NCBI GenBank assembly: GCA_964425225.1
Contig: CAYRMD010000014.1
Coordinates: forward strand, 1 to 64,000
DNA from: BPJU01 sp964425225
GTDB lineage: Bacteria; Planctomycetota; Planctomycetia; Pirellulales; Pirellulaceae
Reading direction: 5' to 3'
DNA length: 64,000 nt
The notes under the pieces are model-generated. The model searched no databases, was not told the DNA's origin, and saw nothing but the letters and a program-made list of their open reading frames with translations. Shown one piece after another: positions 1 to 9,246 of this stretch; the first letter of the stretch is position 1; each line of letters opens with the position of its first letter. Made by a program: the position numbers and the translations under genes.

Positions 1-201
1 CCATCGAGCCAATACGCTCGTTTACCGCCAGTTGATCAGACGTTCCTTAATTCTCTCGACTAGCTTAAAAAGGAGAGCACAACTCGAGTTTAGGTCTGGC
101 CCCCGTTTGTAATCGTGGCGCGCCTTAGTATGGTTGCCAGTTTGTGCTCAAAATACGCGATGCACTCGACATGAATTTTCGACAGCCAGGGAGAAACCGC
201 A

Positions 202-1215
202 ATGCCCACAGCTTTGGTAACCGGCGCGACGGGTTTCATCGGCGGTCATCTGGTGCGACATCTGGTGCAGCAGGGCTTTCAGGTTCGCTGTTTAGTTCGG
301 TCGTTTGCGCGATGCAGCCGATTGGAACCTCTGGGCGTCGAGCTAGTCCAAGGAGACCTCACGGATCCCTCGAGCGTTCGACGGGCAATTGACGATGTCG
401 ACATGGTTTTCAACGTGGCGGGGTTGACCTGTGCATTGAGTTGGCAGGAAATGGCCCGAGTGAACGTCGACGGGCCAGGAATTGTTGCAGAAGCGTGTGC
501 TCAGTGTCTGCGCCCACCCGTCCATGTGCTGGTCTCCTCGCTATCGGCTGCCGGTCCCAGTCCGTTGGACGGTTGTCGCACGGAAGCCGATCCGGCCCAG
601 CCCATTTCCCAATATGGGCGGAGTAAACTTGGTGGCGAGCAGCGGGCGCTGGAGTTTGCGGATCGAGTTCCCACGACGATCCTGAGGCCCGGCATCGTCT
701 TCGGTCCGTTCGATCCAGGCATGCAATCCGTGGTGCAAACAATTTGGCGTTGGCGAGTGCATCTGAATCCCGGGCGTCATTCGCCTCGGTTGTCACTAAT
801 CCATGTTGACGACCTGTGCTCGGTACTGCTTGCTGCGGCTGAAAAGGGCGAGCGGGCGAGTTTGGCGCGTGAACCGGGACACGGTGTTTACTTCGTAGTC
901 GGCCACGAGCAGTTTCCGACCTATATTGAGTTGGGACAGTTGCTGGCTGCTGGACTTTTTGACGGCGGCACCGTTCGTGTGGTACGCGTTCCATTGATGG
1001 CAGCACGGTTGATCGGATGGACGAACGAATGGATCAGTCAATTACGGCGGCGTCCTGACCTTCTGAATCGGGATAAGATACGGGAAGGTACCGCACCTTC
1101 GTGGGTGTGTTCTGGTGAGAAAATTCGCGCCCAATTCGCGTTCCGCCCGTCAGCTCCACTTGAAAACCAATTGCGCACCGTAGCTCGGTGGTATGTCGCA
1201 GCCGGATGGGTTTAG
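202..1215 (+). CDS. NAD-dependent epimerase/dehydratase (extended SDR)
   Basis: A 337-residue extended short-chain dehydrogenase/reductase, related to the dihydroflavonol reductase and hopanoid-associated sugar epimerase (HpnA) type. The N-terminal Rossmann motif TGATGFIG lies at residues 7-14. The Asp of GDLTD (about 52) fits the adenine-binding position, and the catalytic pair is Tyr138 and Lys142 in YGRSK, with Ser112/113 in front. The ATG at 202 follows GGAG at a good distance. Likely a cytoplasmic NAD(P)-dependent epimerase or reductase acting on a sugar nucleotide or related substrate; the exact substrate cannot be read from sequence. The next gene on the same strand is another SDR, but 526 bases away, so they need not form an operon. 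Confidence 0.88.
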   Translation: MPTALVTGATGFIGGHLVRHLVQQGFQVRCLVRSFARCSRLEPLGVELVQGDLTDPSSVRRAIDDVDMVFNVAGLTCALSWQEMARVNVDGPGIVAEACAQCLRPPVHVLVSSLSAAGPSPLDGCRTEADPAQPISQYGRSKLGGEQRALEFADRVPTTILRPGIVFGPFDPGMQSVVQTIWRWRVHLNPGRHSPRLSLIHVDDLCSVLLAAAEKGERASLAREPGHGVYFVVGHEQFPTYIELGQLLAAGLFDGGTVRVVRVPLMAARLIGWTNEWISQLRRRPDLLNRDKIREGTAPSWVCSGEKIRAQFAFRPSAPLENQLRTVARWYVAAGWV

Positions 1216-1741
1216 CACCCTGTTTGGACCGCGAAAACACATCCACGCTCCGAAGGCTAAAATCGGTTGTTGCTGTTCGTGTGTTGGAAAGGGTGGTTGC
1301 CGATCCTGCTAAATGCCAATCGCCTAACCACGCTGAAGCGCTAGAGAAGCGCGAGCTATGCCTTAAGTGAATTCGTTGGTTACCTGTTGGAACATATTTG
1401 GATGCGGAGAATCGTCGAACCCCTTGGGGAATTGGTAGAGGCACGGCGGCGTGGCCGACGCGTGGTGTGCACCGACAAGGGAACGATGACGATGACGCCG
1501 TGGATCGGGGCGCGTAGGACGATCCATGCGGTGGTCGCCTGCTGATAATCTGTGATGCGATTTGCCGGTCGTTATCGTGGCGAATCATGGAACTACGCGC
1601 AAGCATCGGCAGACCTATGTGGGTAGCGATATTCTACTTTTACAGGCCATCGGGCATGTTACAATCGCTCTAGCGTCCGTCATGTAGCGATGGAAAGCGC
1701 GCTTACGATCTTGGTACACCGAAGTAGTTGAGGCACGGCAA
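1216..1741. other. Intergenic gap, 526 bases, no gene recognised
   Basis: Short frames on both strands here have no recognisable motif or ribosome-binding site. A long reverse frame running into the preceding gene is a shadow of that gene. I see no repeat or hairpin I can support. Confidence 0.5.
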
Positions 1742-2803
1742 ATGACGACCCAACCATGGGTTGCCGACGTGTCGGCGCATGGCATCCCGGATTCGGTTCC
1801 CGCGCTGGAGCAGTGGCTAAGCCAGCCGACGCAGGCGTTGCTCGAGCGCTGGCCGCAGATCGACGGCGATTTACTTATTCTCGGGGCGGGGGGAAAAATG
1901 GGACCTACGCTCGCCATGATGGCGCGTCGAGCTGATCGGGTGACTGGCAAAAAGCGCCGCATCGTGGCAGTAAGCCGGTTTAGTGACATACAGTTGCGCG
2001 AGCGCATCGAACAGGCAGGAGTGGAAACACTTGCATTGGATTTATTAGAGGATCGAGCCTGGCAACAACTGCCCGACGCGGAAAATGTGCTGGTCATGCT
2101 CGGCTTCAAGTTTGGGACTTCATCAGACCCAAGTAGGACGTGGGCCATGAATTGTCTGCTGTCGGCAAGGACGTGTCAGCGTTATCGTGATAGCCGGATT
2201 ACAGCTTTCTCGTCCGGAAACGTTTACGGCCCAGTACCTGTCGACAGCGGTGGATCGACAGAGGACGACGAACTGCAACCGGTGGGTGAGTATGCGATGA
2301 GTTGTTTGGGGCGCGAGCGCATCTATCAGTATTTCAGTCGCCACGAGGGGGTACGGGTCGCACTATTACGACTGAATTATGCTACGGAATTGCGCTACGG
2401 AGTGCTGGTCGATATTGCGTTAGCGGTGTTGCGCAATGAGCCGATCGATTTGCGTATGGGATATGTAAATGTCATTTGGCTGCAGGATGCGAACGCCATG
2501 GCGCTGGCGGCCGTAGCGATGCCAAGCTCGCCGGCGCGGATCCTGAACGTAGCTGGGCTGGAAATACTGAGCGTGCGTCAGGTGGCTCAGGAGTTTGGCC
2601 GCTTGCTTGGGAAAAAGGTAGTTTTTTCGGGGCAAGAACTTTCCACAGCGCTGCTCAATAACGGGCGGCGAGGGGCGGAACTGTTGGGTTGGCCCACGGT
2701 AACGGCTCAACAGATGATCCATTGGACGGCGGCGTGGATAGCCGCCGGTCGTCCTCTGCTAAATAAACCGACCCACTTTCAAGTGAGCGATGGTCGGTTT
2801 TGA
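1742..2803 (+). CDS. NAD-dependent epimerase/dehydratase family protein, atypical active site
   Basis: A 353-residue SDR-like protein. The dinucleotide-binding glycine motif GAGGKMG is at residues 48-54, after a roughly 40-residue N-terminal extension. The active-site Tyr is probably Tyr184 in the segment EYAMSCLGRER, which would give YxxxC where classical SDRs have YxxxK. A basic residue (Arg191) follows seven residues after the Tyr. The pattern Y-x-x-S-x-x-G-R-E seems to be a family feature, not a mutation, but I cannot verify this. Start is the ATG at 1742. No strong Shine-Dalgarno sequence is visible. Its 3' end lies inside a hairpin that may act as terminator. Function is likely sugar-nucleotide or related epimerisation; substrate unknown. 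Confidence 0.82.
   Translation: MTTQPWVADVSAHGIPDSVPALEQWLSQPTQALLERWPQIDGDLLILGAGGKMGPTLAMMARRADRVTGKKRRIVAVSRFSDIQLRERIEQAGVETLALDLLEDRAWQQLPDAENVLVMLGFKFGTSSDPSRTWAMNCLLSARTCQRYRDSRITAFSSGNVYGPVPVDSGGSTEDDELQPVGEYAMSCLGRERIYQYFSRHEGVRVALLRLNYATELRYGVLVDIALAVLRNEPIDLRMGYVNVIWLQDANAMALAAVAMPSSPARILNVAGLEILSVRQVAQEFGRLLGKKVVFSGQELSTALLNNGRRGAELLGWPTVTAQQMIHWTAAWIAAGRPLLNKPTHFQVSDGRF
2765..2800. terminator. Hairpin between convergent genes, possible terminator
   Basis: AAACCGACC (2765-2773) pairs perfectly with GGTCGGTTT (2792-2800). Inside it, CACTT and AAGTG form a second 5-bp stem with a 2-base loop, leaving a 6-base bulge. It overlaps the last codons of the plus-strand epimerase gene. On the minus strand the stem is followed by T-rich sequence (TTTATTT), so it could end transcription of the minus-strand RraA gene. 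Confidence 0.5.
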
Positions 2804-2917
2804 CGGTGGTCTGCTTTCCCCAGCCGCCTTCCTTGAACACGGAACGTGGGGTTGTGGTACAGCAGCCCATGAGTAGCTGGCATCTTTTTACGGCCGTACA
2901 TCTTTTCTTTTACGGCA

Positions 2918-3586
2918 TTACAACACGCCAAAGCGCGCATACGCTTCTGTGGCGAGCATCCCTTGGTGGATCGCATTTCGGGTTAAGTTTTCGCTGTGCA
3001 CTTTCTGCCACGCTGCTCGTAGTACCTCTTCTTCGACCGTTCGAGGAACGACTACTACGCCGTCCAAATCAGCAATCACCAGATCCCCAGGCGCAAAGAT
3101 TACCCCGTCGATTTCGACCGGAATATCCAGATCCACGACGCGCTGGCGGTTTTGGCTATCGTAGGGTGACGTACCGCGAGCATAGACCGGAAATTGCAAC
3201 TGTCGCATCGCCGCTCGATCGCGCACGGCCCCATCGACGATAGCTCCAACGCAGCCACGATTGCGTGCCGCTGTTGTTAAGAGTTCTCCCCAAATGCCGG
3301 AGCGCATCGAACCCGCTGCCGCACAAATCAACACGTCGTCCGCCTGGCAAGAGTCGACAGCACGCAACTCTAACTCGTAGGGATGCGGATCCACATGATA
3401 CAGGTCGCACCAAAGCGTCGTCTTGCAACGGCCCACGAGCTTTTGTTCGACGGTCAACGGCATCAACGCAACACGAGGGGACTGGCGAGGAAATCCCAGA
3501 CGATCCAGCGCATCGCAAATCACTGCGGAGTAAAGATGCTGGCGCACGTGGTCCAGCGTGATAGTAGGGGGTAGGTGACTGTTCAT
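2918..3586 (-). CDS. RraA family protein (HMG/CHA aldolase-like)
   Basis: A 222-residue RraA/MenG-like protein. Key signatures are ICDALDRLG near residues 23-31, GELLTTAARNRG (100-111) and VDGAVRD (117-123). The Gly-Glu-Leu, Arg122 and Asp123 positions match the metal- and pyruvate-enolate-binding site of 4-hydroxy-4-methyl-2-oxoglutarate aldolases. Members either inhibit RNase E (RraA proper) or cleave 4-carboxy-2-oxo acids. Without an E. coli-like context an aldolase or decarboxylase role is more likely. The ATG at 3586 is preceded by AGGAAG. It is transcribed away from the MlrC-family gene, sharing a roughly 130-base intergenic region, which suggests co-regulation. Confidence 0.85.
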   Translation of the reverse strand: MNSHLPPTITLDHVRQHLYSAVICDALDRLGFPRQSPRVALMPLTVEQKLVGRCKTTLWCDLYHVDPHPYELELRAVDSCQADDVLICAAAGSMRSGIWGELLTTAARNRGCVGAIVDGAVRDRAAMRQLQFPVYARGTSPYDSQNRQRVVDLDIPVEIDGVIFAPGDLVIADLDGVVVVPRTVEEEVLRAAWQKVHSENLTRNAIHQGMLATEAYARFGVL

Positions 3587-3676
3587 AAGTACTTCCTATA
3601 TCGGATGGAATGGCCCGCCATAACGCGTGTTGCCTGTGTTCCCAGGGCTTGCCCGTGCCACAGTCCTAGGGAGTCA

Positions 3677-3685
3677 TGGTATGAT
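3677..3685 (+). promoter_or_regulatory. Candidate extended -10 promoter for the MlrC-family gene
   Basis: TGGTATGAT matches an extended -10 element (TGn followed by TATGAT). It lies 36 bases before the predicted ATG at 3721, within the divergent RraA/MlrC intergenic region. No good -35 box stands at normal spacing. This is a pattern match only. Confidence 0.3.
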
Positions 3686-3720
3686 AACCTGTGCCCAATA
3701 GCGCTAAGGAGGGGCACACG

Positions 3721-5226
3721 ATGCGCGTCGGGGTTGTCGCTATTTTGCACGAATCGAACACGTTCATCCAGCAACCGACAGCGTATGCGCACTTTCTGGA
3801 AGACCTGTGGCTCGAAGGTTCCGACATATGGCACTATTTTTGGGGTGGACACCACGAAGTCAGCGGGTTCTTAGCCGGTTTGCGTAAAGAAGGGATTCAA
3901 CCGGTTCCACTCTTCGCTGCGCGGGCTATGCCCTATGGACCCATCGATGCCCAGTGTTATCGAACAATTCTCGATCGCCTTGTACGGCACATCGCCGCTG
4001 CTGACCCGGTGGACGGTTGGCTCGTCGCCCTGCACGGCGCAGCGGTTAGTCAACTGGACTGGGATGTAGACGGTACTATTTTGGCATATTTGCACGAAGC
4101 TGCTGGGTCTCGCCCGATAATTGCGACACTCGACGCCCATGCGAATCTCTCACCCAAGATGGTGGTCGCGTGTCGGGCTCTTATCCCGTATCGAACCAAT
4201 CCGCATTTGGACCAATATGAACGAGGTTTCGAGGCAGCGCGTTTGGCAGCCTGGACCTTGCGCGGCAAAGTCGATCCGGTCGTGGCGGCAGCGTTCCCGC
4301 CGATGGTCATTAACATCGAACGCCAAGGTACCTTCGAGTCGCATTGGGCACCGATTCTGGAGGAGCTGGAGCGGCAGCGAAGCGAACCGGGTATTCTAAA
4401 TGCCAGTATCGTTCTCGGCTTTCCCTATGCGGACGTTCCCAAGTTGGGATGTGCGGCTGTGGTAACGGCTGACAAAGACCGCCAGCGCGCCCGAGAAGCT
4501 GCTTGGCAATTGGCAAGGGTGCTGTGGGAATACCGGGAACATTTCGTCGGCAAGATGGTATCGATTGACGCGGCGGTCGAAACGGCGCTCGAATCACCAG
4601 GGCCGGTAGGATTGCTCGATATGGGAGACAATGTTGGCGGAGGAAGTCCCGGCGATGGTACGGCGCTGGCCCATGCGCTACGCAAGCATCGGGTCCGAGC
4701 CTTAATTTGTATTTACGACCCACCCTCTGCCGCTCGTTGTCTGGAATGCCCCATCGGAGCATCGATCGAACTTTCTATAGGCGGCAAGTTCGATCACCAA
4801 CAAGGACCTCCCCTACAGGGGCGTTTTGTGTTGCAGGGTGTTCACGATGGAAAATTCACGGAGGATCAGCCTCGACACGGAGCGATCCGTTCGTTCGACC
4901 AGGGGCCGACTGCGATCGTTGAAGACCCTAGCGGGTTGATTATTCTTGTTACCTCGCGGCGCGTCCCGCCGTTTAGCCTGCAACAGCTCACCAGTTGCGG
5001 GCTGCGTCCCGATACTTTCCAAGCGATCGTAATCAAGGGCGTCCATGCTCCGGTGGCTGCCTATCGCGAGGTCTGCAGGCGGTTTATTCGGGTTGACACA
5101 CCCGGTGTGACGTGTGCCAATCTGAGTCGACTGGGTTTCACGCAACGCCGCAAACCGCTATTTCCGTTCGAGGAAGATGCGTGTTTTGATCCAATAGCCG
5201 GGCCCGAACTGGTATTTACCGGCTAG
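3721..5226 (+). CDS. M81 family metallopeptidase / MlrC-like protein
   Basis: A 501-residue protein of the M81/MlrC family, named after the microcystin-degrading protease. It opens with VAILHESNTF (His10, Glu11), followed by LDAHANLSPKM with the Asp138-x-His140 metal-binding pair, YRTNPHLDQYERG, and the C-terminal-domain motif DMGDNVGGGSPGDGT. Together these cover both the DUF1485 and MlrC C-terminal domains. The family is predicted to be zinc hydrolases; natural substrates are mostly unknown. The frame is open from 3691, but the ATG at 3721 directly follows AAGGAGG and matches the usual family start. It is divergent from the RraA-family gene, a plausible catabolic pairing. Confidence 0.9.
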   Translation: MRVGVVAILHESNTFIQQPTAYAHFLEDLWLEGSDIWHYFWGGHHEVSGFLAGLRKEGIQPVPLFAARAMPYGPIDAQCYRTILDRLVRHIAAADPVDGWLVALHGAAVSQLDWDVDGTILAYLHEAAGSRPIIATLDAHANLSPKMVVACRALIPYRTNPHLDQYERGFEAARLAAWTLRGKVDPVVAAAFPPMVINIERQGTFESHWAPILEELERQRSEPGILNASIVLGFPYADVPKLGCAAVVTADKDRQRAREAAWQLARVLWEYREHFVGKMVSIDAAVETALESPGPVGLLDMGDNVGGGSPGDGTALAHALRKHRVRALICIYDPPSAARCLECPIGASIELSIGGKFDHQQGPPLQGRFVLQGVHDGKFTEDQPRHGAIRSFDQGPTAIVEDPSGLIILVTSRRVPPFSLQQLTSCGLRPDTFQAIVIKGVHAPVAAYREVCRRFIRVDTPGVTCANLSRLGFTQRRKPLFPFEEDACFDPIAGPELVFTG

Positions 5227-5664
5227 GGCCAACGAGCCATTTTACAGACGTCCTGGGCTCGACTGCAGCCATTTTCTAACGGAGCACGCCATGGCGGATC
5301 GCATGGAACACGATAACGTCTCAGCATCGGGCGGAGTTAGGTCCAGCGAATCCCGTGTAAAAATTTCTTGCCCGAACGCTTCCACCGCATCCTGTACGCA
5401 ACCGTACTAACCTAGCTGGCCTCTTTGGGGAAGCGGTTCGACGGCCCGACCTCGCCGGCAAGATGTGGCCGGAAAGGAGCGCGTTCTGTCCGGAAAAGGG
5501 GAAACAAAAGGGAAAGAGGAATTAATGGACGCGCAGCGCCGCACGAGCGCAGACACACATTCGTGCACTCTACTGCGCTTCGGCTCGCACTTTGATCTCT
5601 TTGCGCCGTCGTGTTAAAACATTTCTTCGCTAAGTGGCAAAACTCAAGGTGAGCGTCTCATGGT
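5227..5664. other. Intergenic gap, 438 bases, no gene recognised
   Basis: Separates a plus-strand gene from the 3' end of a minus-strand gene. No coding motif, strong hairpin or repeat copy was identified. Confidence 0.5.
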
Positions 5665-8190
5665 CTACCGATGGAGCCGGTTAAGCAGCTCCTCATAGCG
5701 GCGTTTCCAAGGGGATTCTTCAGGAAAAGGTGCCGTAAGCAGTAGGTAACGTAGCAGCTTTTGGGCTTCGGTTTTTTGGCCGATTCCCGCGAGAGCTTCG
5801 GCGACACCCAGTTTGGCTTCATACCATAAATCGCTGCGGAGGGGCGCGGCTGCAGCAATGCGGCGCCATTGTTCCAAAGCCGATTGCCATCCGACGGTTG
5901 GAGCGGCACGTCCTAAGACCCGTGCATAAAGTAGCTGCCAAGCGGCGTCCGTTGGATGCTGTTCCGCCAGCGGGCGAACCAAGTCCACTGCAGCCCCCGG
6001 CTGCTCAGCACCCAGTAGCGATTCGACACGCATCTGGACCCAGCGTAGATCAACTGGCGCTTCGGAACCCGGGGCACAGCGATCCAGTAATTTCAGAGTT
6101 ATTTGACATAGGGCGCGCCGTTGGTGTTCGGAAACGTGGGCTAGTCGTGAGGTGAGGCGGGCCGCCAAATCGGCTGCAACCTCGGCAGATAGCAACGTGG
6201 GGACTGCCAACATGCGTTCCGCCATGGCTTCTTGGCCTGGCTGAAGAGCGTAGGCCAAGAATAGCGTTGCCAGGTAATCGGCTCGATCCTGTTCGGCCAT
6301 CTGCGATGGGTCTAGCTGTTGCAGCTCGGCAGCGACACGAGCCGCTTGATTCGGTGCCAGTTCAAGCTCCAGCCATAGGCGAGTTACTGTAGCGAGGGCT
6401 GTCGCGTTAGGATCACTCGCAGCAGGTAATCGACCAAAGTACGTCCGGAGCTGAGCTAAGGCTTGTGGTTGTTGTCCATTGGGGAGCTCCTGAAGTTTCG
6501 ATTCCCAAACCGATCGAGCCAGACGTACTGCATCGGCCAACTTTCCGGGCGACACAACGGCCTGGCATAGGGCTAGGGCTTCTTCCGTACGATGTTGTCC
6601 GTGGTAGCGAGCCGCTAGGATGAGTCGAACTTCGTCGGCCAATTCACCCTGGGGCCAATGCTGGAGGTGTTCTTCAAGCCACAAGTCCAGCTCCTTAAGG
6701 TTAAGGCTCCCGCGCGCTACTGCGCGCGCTGCCTGGCGAAGGGCTTCGCGATGCGCTACTGGGGCTTCGGAGCGTGCGACATCATCCAGAGCTGCGGTAC
6801 GCCAGCGGCGAGCCGCACCGCCCGGATCATCCAATTGTTCCGCTAGTCGTGCGGCCCGACCGAGAGCTAACCAGCGCTCGTGGCGTGCACCAAGTTGCCC
6901 AGCCAATTCAGCGGCTTGATCATAAAGTTCTAAGGCTGCTGCGACGTTGCCCCGTAGGAAAAGATCGTCCGCCTGACGCCTGACGAGTTCCGCATCGGCG
7001 GAACCGGAGCCACTGCGAGCTGCTTCCAGCAGAAGTTTCTCTGCACGTCGGCCCCAGTAGGGACCGTATTGCTTTTCGATGCGACGCGTCGATTCCACCG
7101 CCCGAGCTCGCCAATCCGCAATCCCTCCGTCAGCCAATCGCACGTCGTGCTGCCAAAAGTAGATCCACATTTCCAGTAGGGCTAAGTCCCACTCGGGGTC
7201 TGAAGAACTTTGGAGCGGCGCTTGCTGCACAAAACCAAATGCTTCTTGCGAACGTCCCTGACTTAAAAGCAGTCGCAGTCGTTCGGCTGCTGCAATGCGT
7301 TTTACTTCCTCTGGTGCAGTGTCGGCTGCAGCTTGCAGGAGCAATTGCTCTGCTTCTGCCGCGTTGCCCAAATAACGCTGGCTAATGGCTTGTTCTAACC
7401 GAGCATGGAAGGTTAAGGGATCATGGGCAGCTAACTGCGAGAGCGCTTGCTCAAGAGCTTGGAGACTTTCGGCCAATAACCCGAATCGATCCTCTCCCGG
7501 TGGATAGCACAACGCCTGGTTCCGCAACACTATACCGCGTAGCAACCGTACTTGGCTACGAGAAGCCATGAGATCATCCTGTCCCGGTCCTTTACCAGTA
7601 GGTGCACGCGGCGCGGTTGGGATCATGCGATCCAACCAATGTTCGAATTCCTCGAGTTGTTGGGCGGTCTTCCGCAGAGCTGCTACTACTTCGTTTCGTT
7701 GTTCTTGCGTCGCGTTGCGCGTTGTCTCCAACGTTTCGCGAAGCCTGCTGCCCCATGCCAGCTCCACCAGCGCCGCCTGATGCCGAACCCAAACCGACTC
7801 CAGTTTGTTCCCGTCTTGGACCAGGTAACGAGCGGCGATTTGCCGAGCGTTTTGCCACGCTGCTGCCGAGCTTTCCTCAGTTATCTCGAACAGAGCCTGC
7901 TCAGCGTAGGTGCGGACCAACTGCGCTGTCCAAATAGCTGTTTCGACCGAATCCATTGCGCTTCGTTGCAAACGACGCTGACAATACGTTACCGCCAGCT
8001 CATATAAACGCCGGCCGCGAAGTCCCTCCAAGAACTTCTGATCACTCGAATCCAATTGAGCTTGAAGGAACTGACAAAAGCAAAACACAAATAAGGCAAT
8101 GTGGATCAGGTACTTTCGGCATAATGGCAATACCGGTTGGTAGAGTAACGCAACGAAAGATCGCAAATACACAGTGCTTTCTTTGTACAT
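5665..8190 (-). CDS. Large secreted or membrane-anchored TPR-like repeat protein
   Basis: About 841 residues from the ATG at 8190; an in-frame GTG at 8223 would add 11 residues. Residues of the N-terminus form a hydrophobic signal or anchor (IHIALFVFCFCQFLQAQ) ending in an AQ-type cleavage site. The rest is alanine-, leucine- and glutamine-rich helical sequence with repeated 34-residue-like pairs of helices (for example AAALELYDQAAELAGQ, AEQLLLQAA, TEEALALCQAVV). This is typical of tetratricopeptide superhelices that act as protein-binding scaffolds. No enzymatic motif is visible. It lies downstream on the same strand of the VWA-TPR-ExbB-ExbD-ExbD cluster but is separated from it by about 600 bases, so it may have its own promoter. 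It may be the periplasmic partner of that cluster; this is inference. Confidence 0.8.
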   Translation of the reverse strand: MYKESTVYLRSFVALLYQPVLPLCRKYLIHIALFVFCFCQFLQAQLDSSDQKFLEGLRGRRLYELAVTYCQRRLQRSAMDSVETAIWTAQLVRTYAEQALFEITEESSAAAWQNARQIAARYLVQDGNKLESVWVRHQAALVELAWGSRLRETLETTRNATQEQRNEVVAALRKTAQQLEEFEHWLDRMIPTAPRAPTGKGPGQDDLMASRSQVRLLRGIVLRNQALCYPPGEDRFGLLAESLQALEQALSQLAAHDPLTFHARLEQAISQRYLGNAAEAEQLLLQAAADTAPEEVKRIAAAERLRLLLSQGRSQEAFGFVQQAPLQSSSDPEWDLALLEMWIYFWQHDVRLADGGIADWRARAVESTRRIEKQYGPYWGRRAEKLLLEAARSGSGSADAELVRRQADDLFLRGNVAAALELYDQAAELAGQLGARHERWLALGRAARLAEQLDDPGGAARRWRTAALDDVARSEAPVAHREALRQAARAVARGSLNLKELDLWLEEHLQHWPQGELADEVRLILAARYHGQHRTEEALALCQAVVSPGKLADAVRLARSVWESKLQELPNGQQPQALAQLRTYFGRLPAASDPNATALATVTRLWLELELAPNQAARVAAELQQLDPSQMAEQDRADYLATLFLAYALQPGQEAMAERMLAVPTLLSAEVAADLAARLTSRLAHVSEHQRRALCQITLKLLDRCAPGSEAPVDLRWVQMRVESLLGAEQPGAAVDLVRPLAEQHPTDAAWQLLYARVLGRAAPTVGWQSALEQWRRIAAAAPLRSDLWYEAKLGVAEALAGIGQKTEAQKLLRYLLLTAPFPEESPWKRRYEELLNRLHR

Positions 8191-8796
8191 CGCGCAAACC
8201 GACAGCTCACTAAAGCCAGCCACTCGCTAACTACGGTCCAATGAGTAACTACCTGTTTTTATCAGCCACTCACCACCTGAATATAAGTTATCGCTATCTG
8301 TGAAAAGCAAGGTAGCCCACAACCTATATCACAGGCAATGACGACGTTCGTCAAGCTATAGGTTAACGGCCGCTTGCCCCATTCGAATGAGCGCAGGCTC
8401 GCGTTCCATCGCCAATGAACGATCGGCGGGTAACGCACCGTATCGTATCAGCTAAAGGGTCAACGGTATAGTCGAACCTGTCCTGGGAGAATTGAGGTGG
8501 ATCGGCAAATAGGTCCGCAGTCACCGGAAGCACCTTGGCTGGTCGGTGGCCTAATGAGGAGCAAGGGAAGGAAACAAGGACGTGCTCACCGCGAGTGCCT
8601 ATTTAGTCGGGTAGGTGGCATACAGGAGTGATAAAAATAACGTCAAGCTATTCGATAAACCCAAGAGACACCCGACCGTACTCTCTGATCTATCGGCTGA
8701 ACCGAGTACTTTAGAGGCCAGCGATTGGCAAAACGCGAACTTGGAGGCTGTCGTGATAACGCTTGCCGGTGAGAGAATTCACTGCGCAGTAGATTT
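8191..8796. other. Gap of about 600 bases between ExbD and the TPR gene
   Basis: No convincing gene. A 63-codon plus-strand frame at 8615-8806 runs into the 3' end of exbD and has no ribosome-binding site or known motif. This gap is where a separate promoter for the large TPR gene would be expected, but I cannot point to one. Confidence 0.45.
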
Positions 8797-9240
8797 TTAC
8801 TTGTGAGTGACAAACGAGGCGGTGAAGCCTTTCTGTCTTGCCAAGTCATATACGGCGATTACCGAGTCAAGCGGAATGTCATCGTCCGGGTGAATGATAA
8901 GAGGTGCAGTAGTGGAGATTTCGGCTAATTGTGTTAGGTAGTGTTCTAAGGCGGCCAATGAGGTTAGGTCAAGGTCGTTGATGCGATAGGATGGTTGGCC
9001 ACTAGAATTGTGAATGCGAATCACTAATTGCTCAAAATCCCATTCTGGAGGTGGCACGCGCGACTGTTGACCACGACCAGCCGAGGGCACTGCCATGGTC
9101 CCGGCAAGACGTTCTTCGGGGCGAATGAAACTGGTCGACCACAAAAAGAAAACGAGCAACAAAAAGACGACATCGATCAAAGGTGTCATTGCAATTTCCA
9201 GTTGGTTTCGTCTTTGAGAGTAAACGGTCGTGCGACGCAT
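8797..9240 (-). CDS. ExbD/TolR-family biopolymer transport protein (second copy)
   Basis: A 147-residue single-pass membrane protein. The signature MTPLIDVVFLLLVFFLW at residues 18-34 carries the essential membrane-embedded Asp23, the proton-path residue of ExbD/TolR/MotB. The C-terminal part (about 70-147) is the periplasmic ExbD domain, ending ARQKGFTASFVTHK. ExbD works with ExbB to convert proton motive force into periplasmic motion. It follows the first exbD copy by 6 bases and is the last gene of the tightly spaced set. Two different ExbD subunits in one cluster suggest a heteromeric stator or two parallel ones. Confidence 0.92.
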   Translation of the reverse strand: MRRTTVYSQRRNQLEIAMTPLIDVVFLLLVFFLWSTSFIRPEERLAGTMAVPSAGRGQQSRVPPPEWDFEQLVIRIHNSSGQPSYRINDLDLTSLAALEHYLTQLAEISTTAPLIIHPDDDIPLDSVIAVYDLARQKGFTASFVTHK

Positions 9241-9246
9241 GGCAGT

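Noticed and set aside
410..1006. 198-codon minus-strand frame inside the first epimerase gene
   Set aside because: It lies fully opposite a gene with complete family motifs and has no ribosome-binding site or motif of its own.
1034..1606. 190-codon minus-strand frame after the first epimerase gene
   Set aside because: Partly a shadow of the epimerase 3' end; composition is Arg/Ser-rich and without any recognisable motif.
7552..8007. 151-codon plus-strand frame
   Set aside because: Antisense shadow of the large TPR gene; no motif, no start signal.
8615..8806. 63-codon plus-strand frame
   Set aside because: No ribosome-binding site, no motif, and it runs into the 3' end of the convergent exbD gene.
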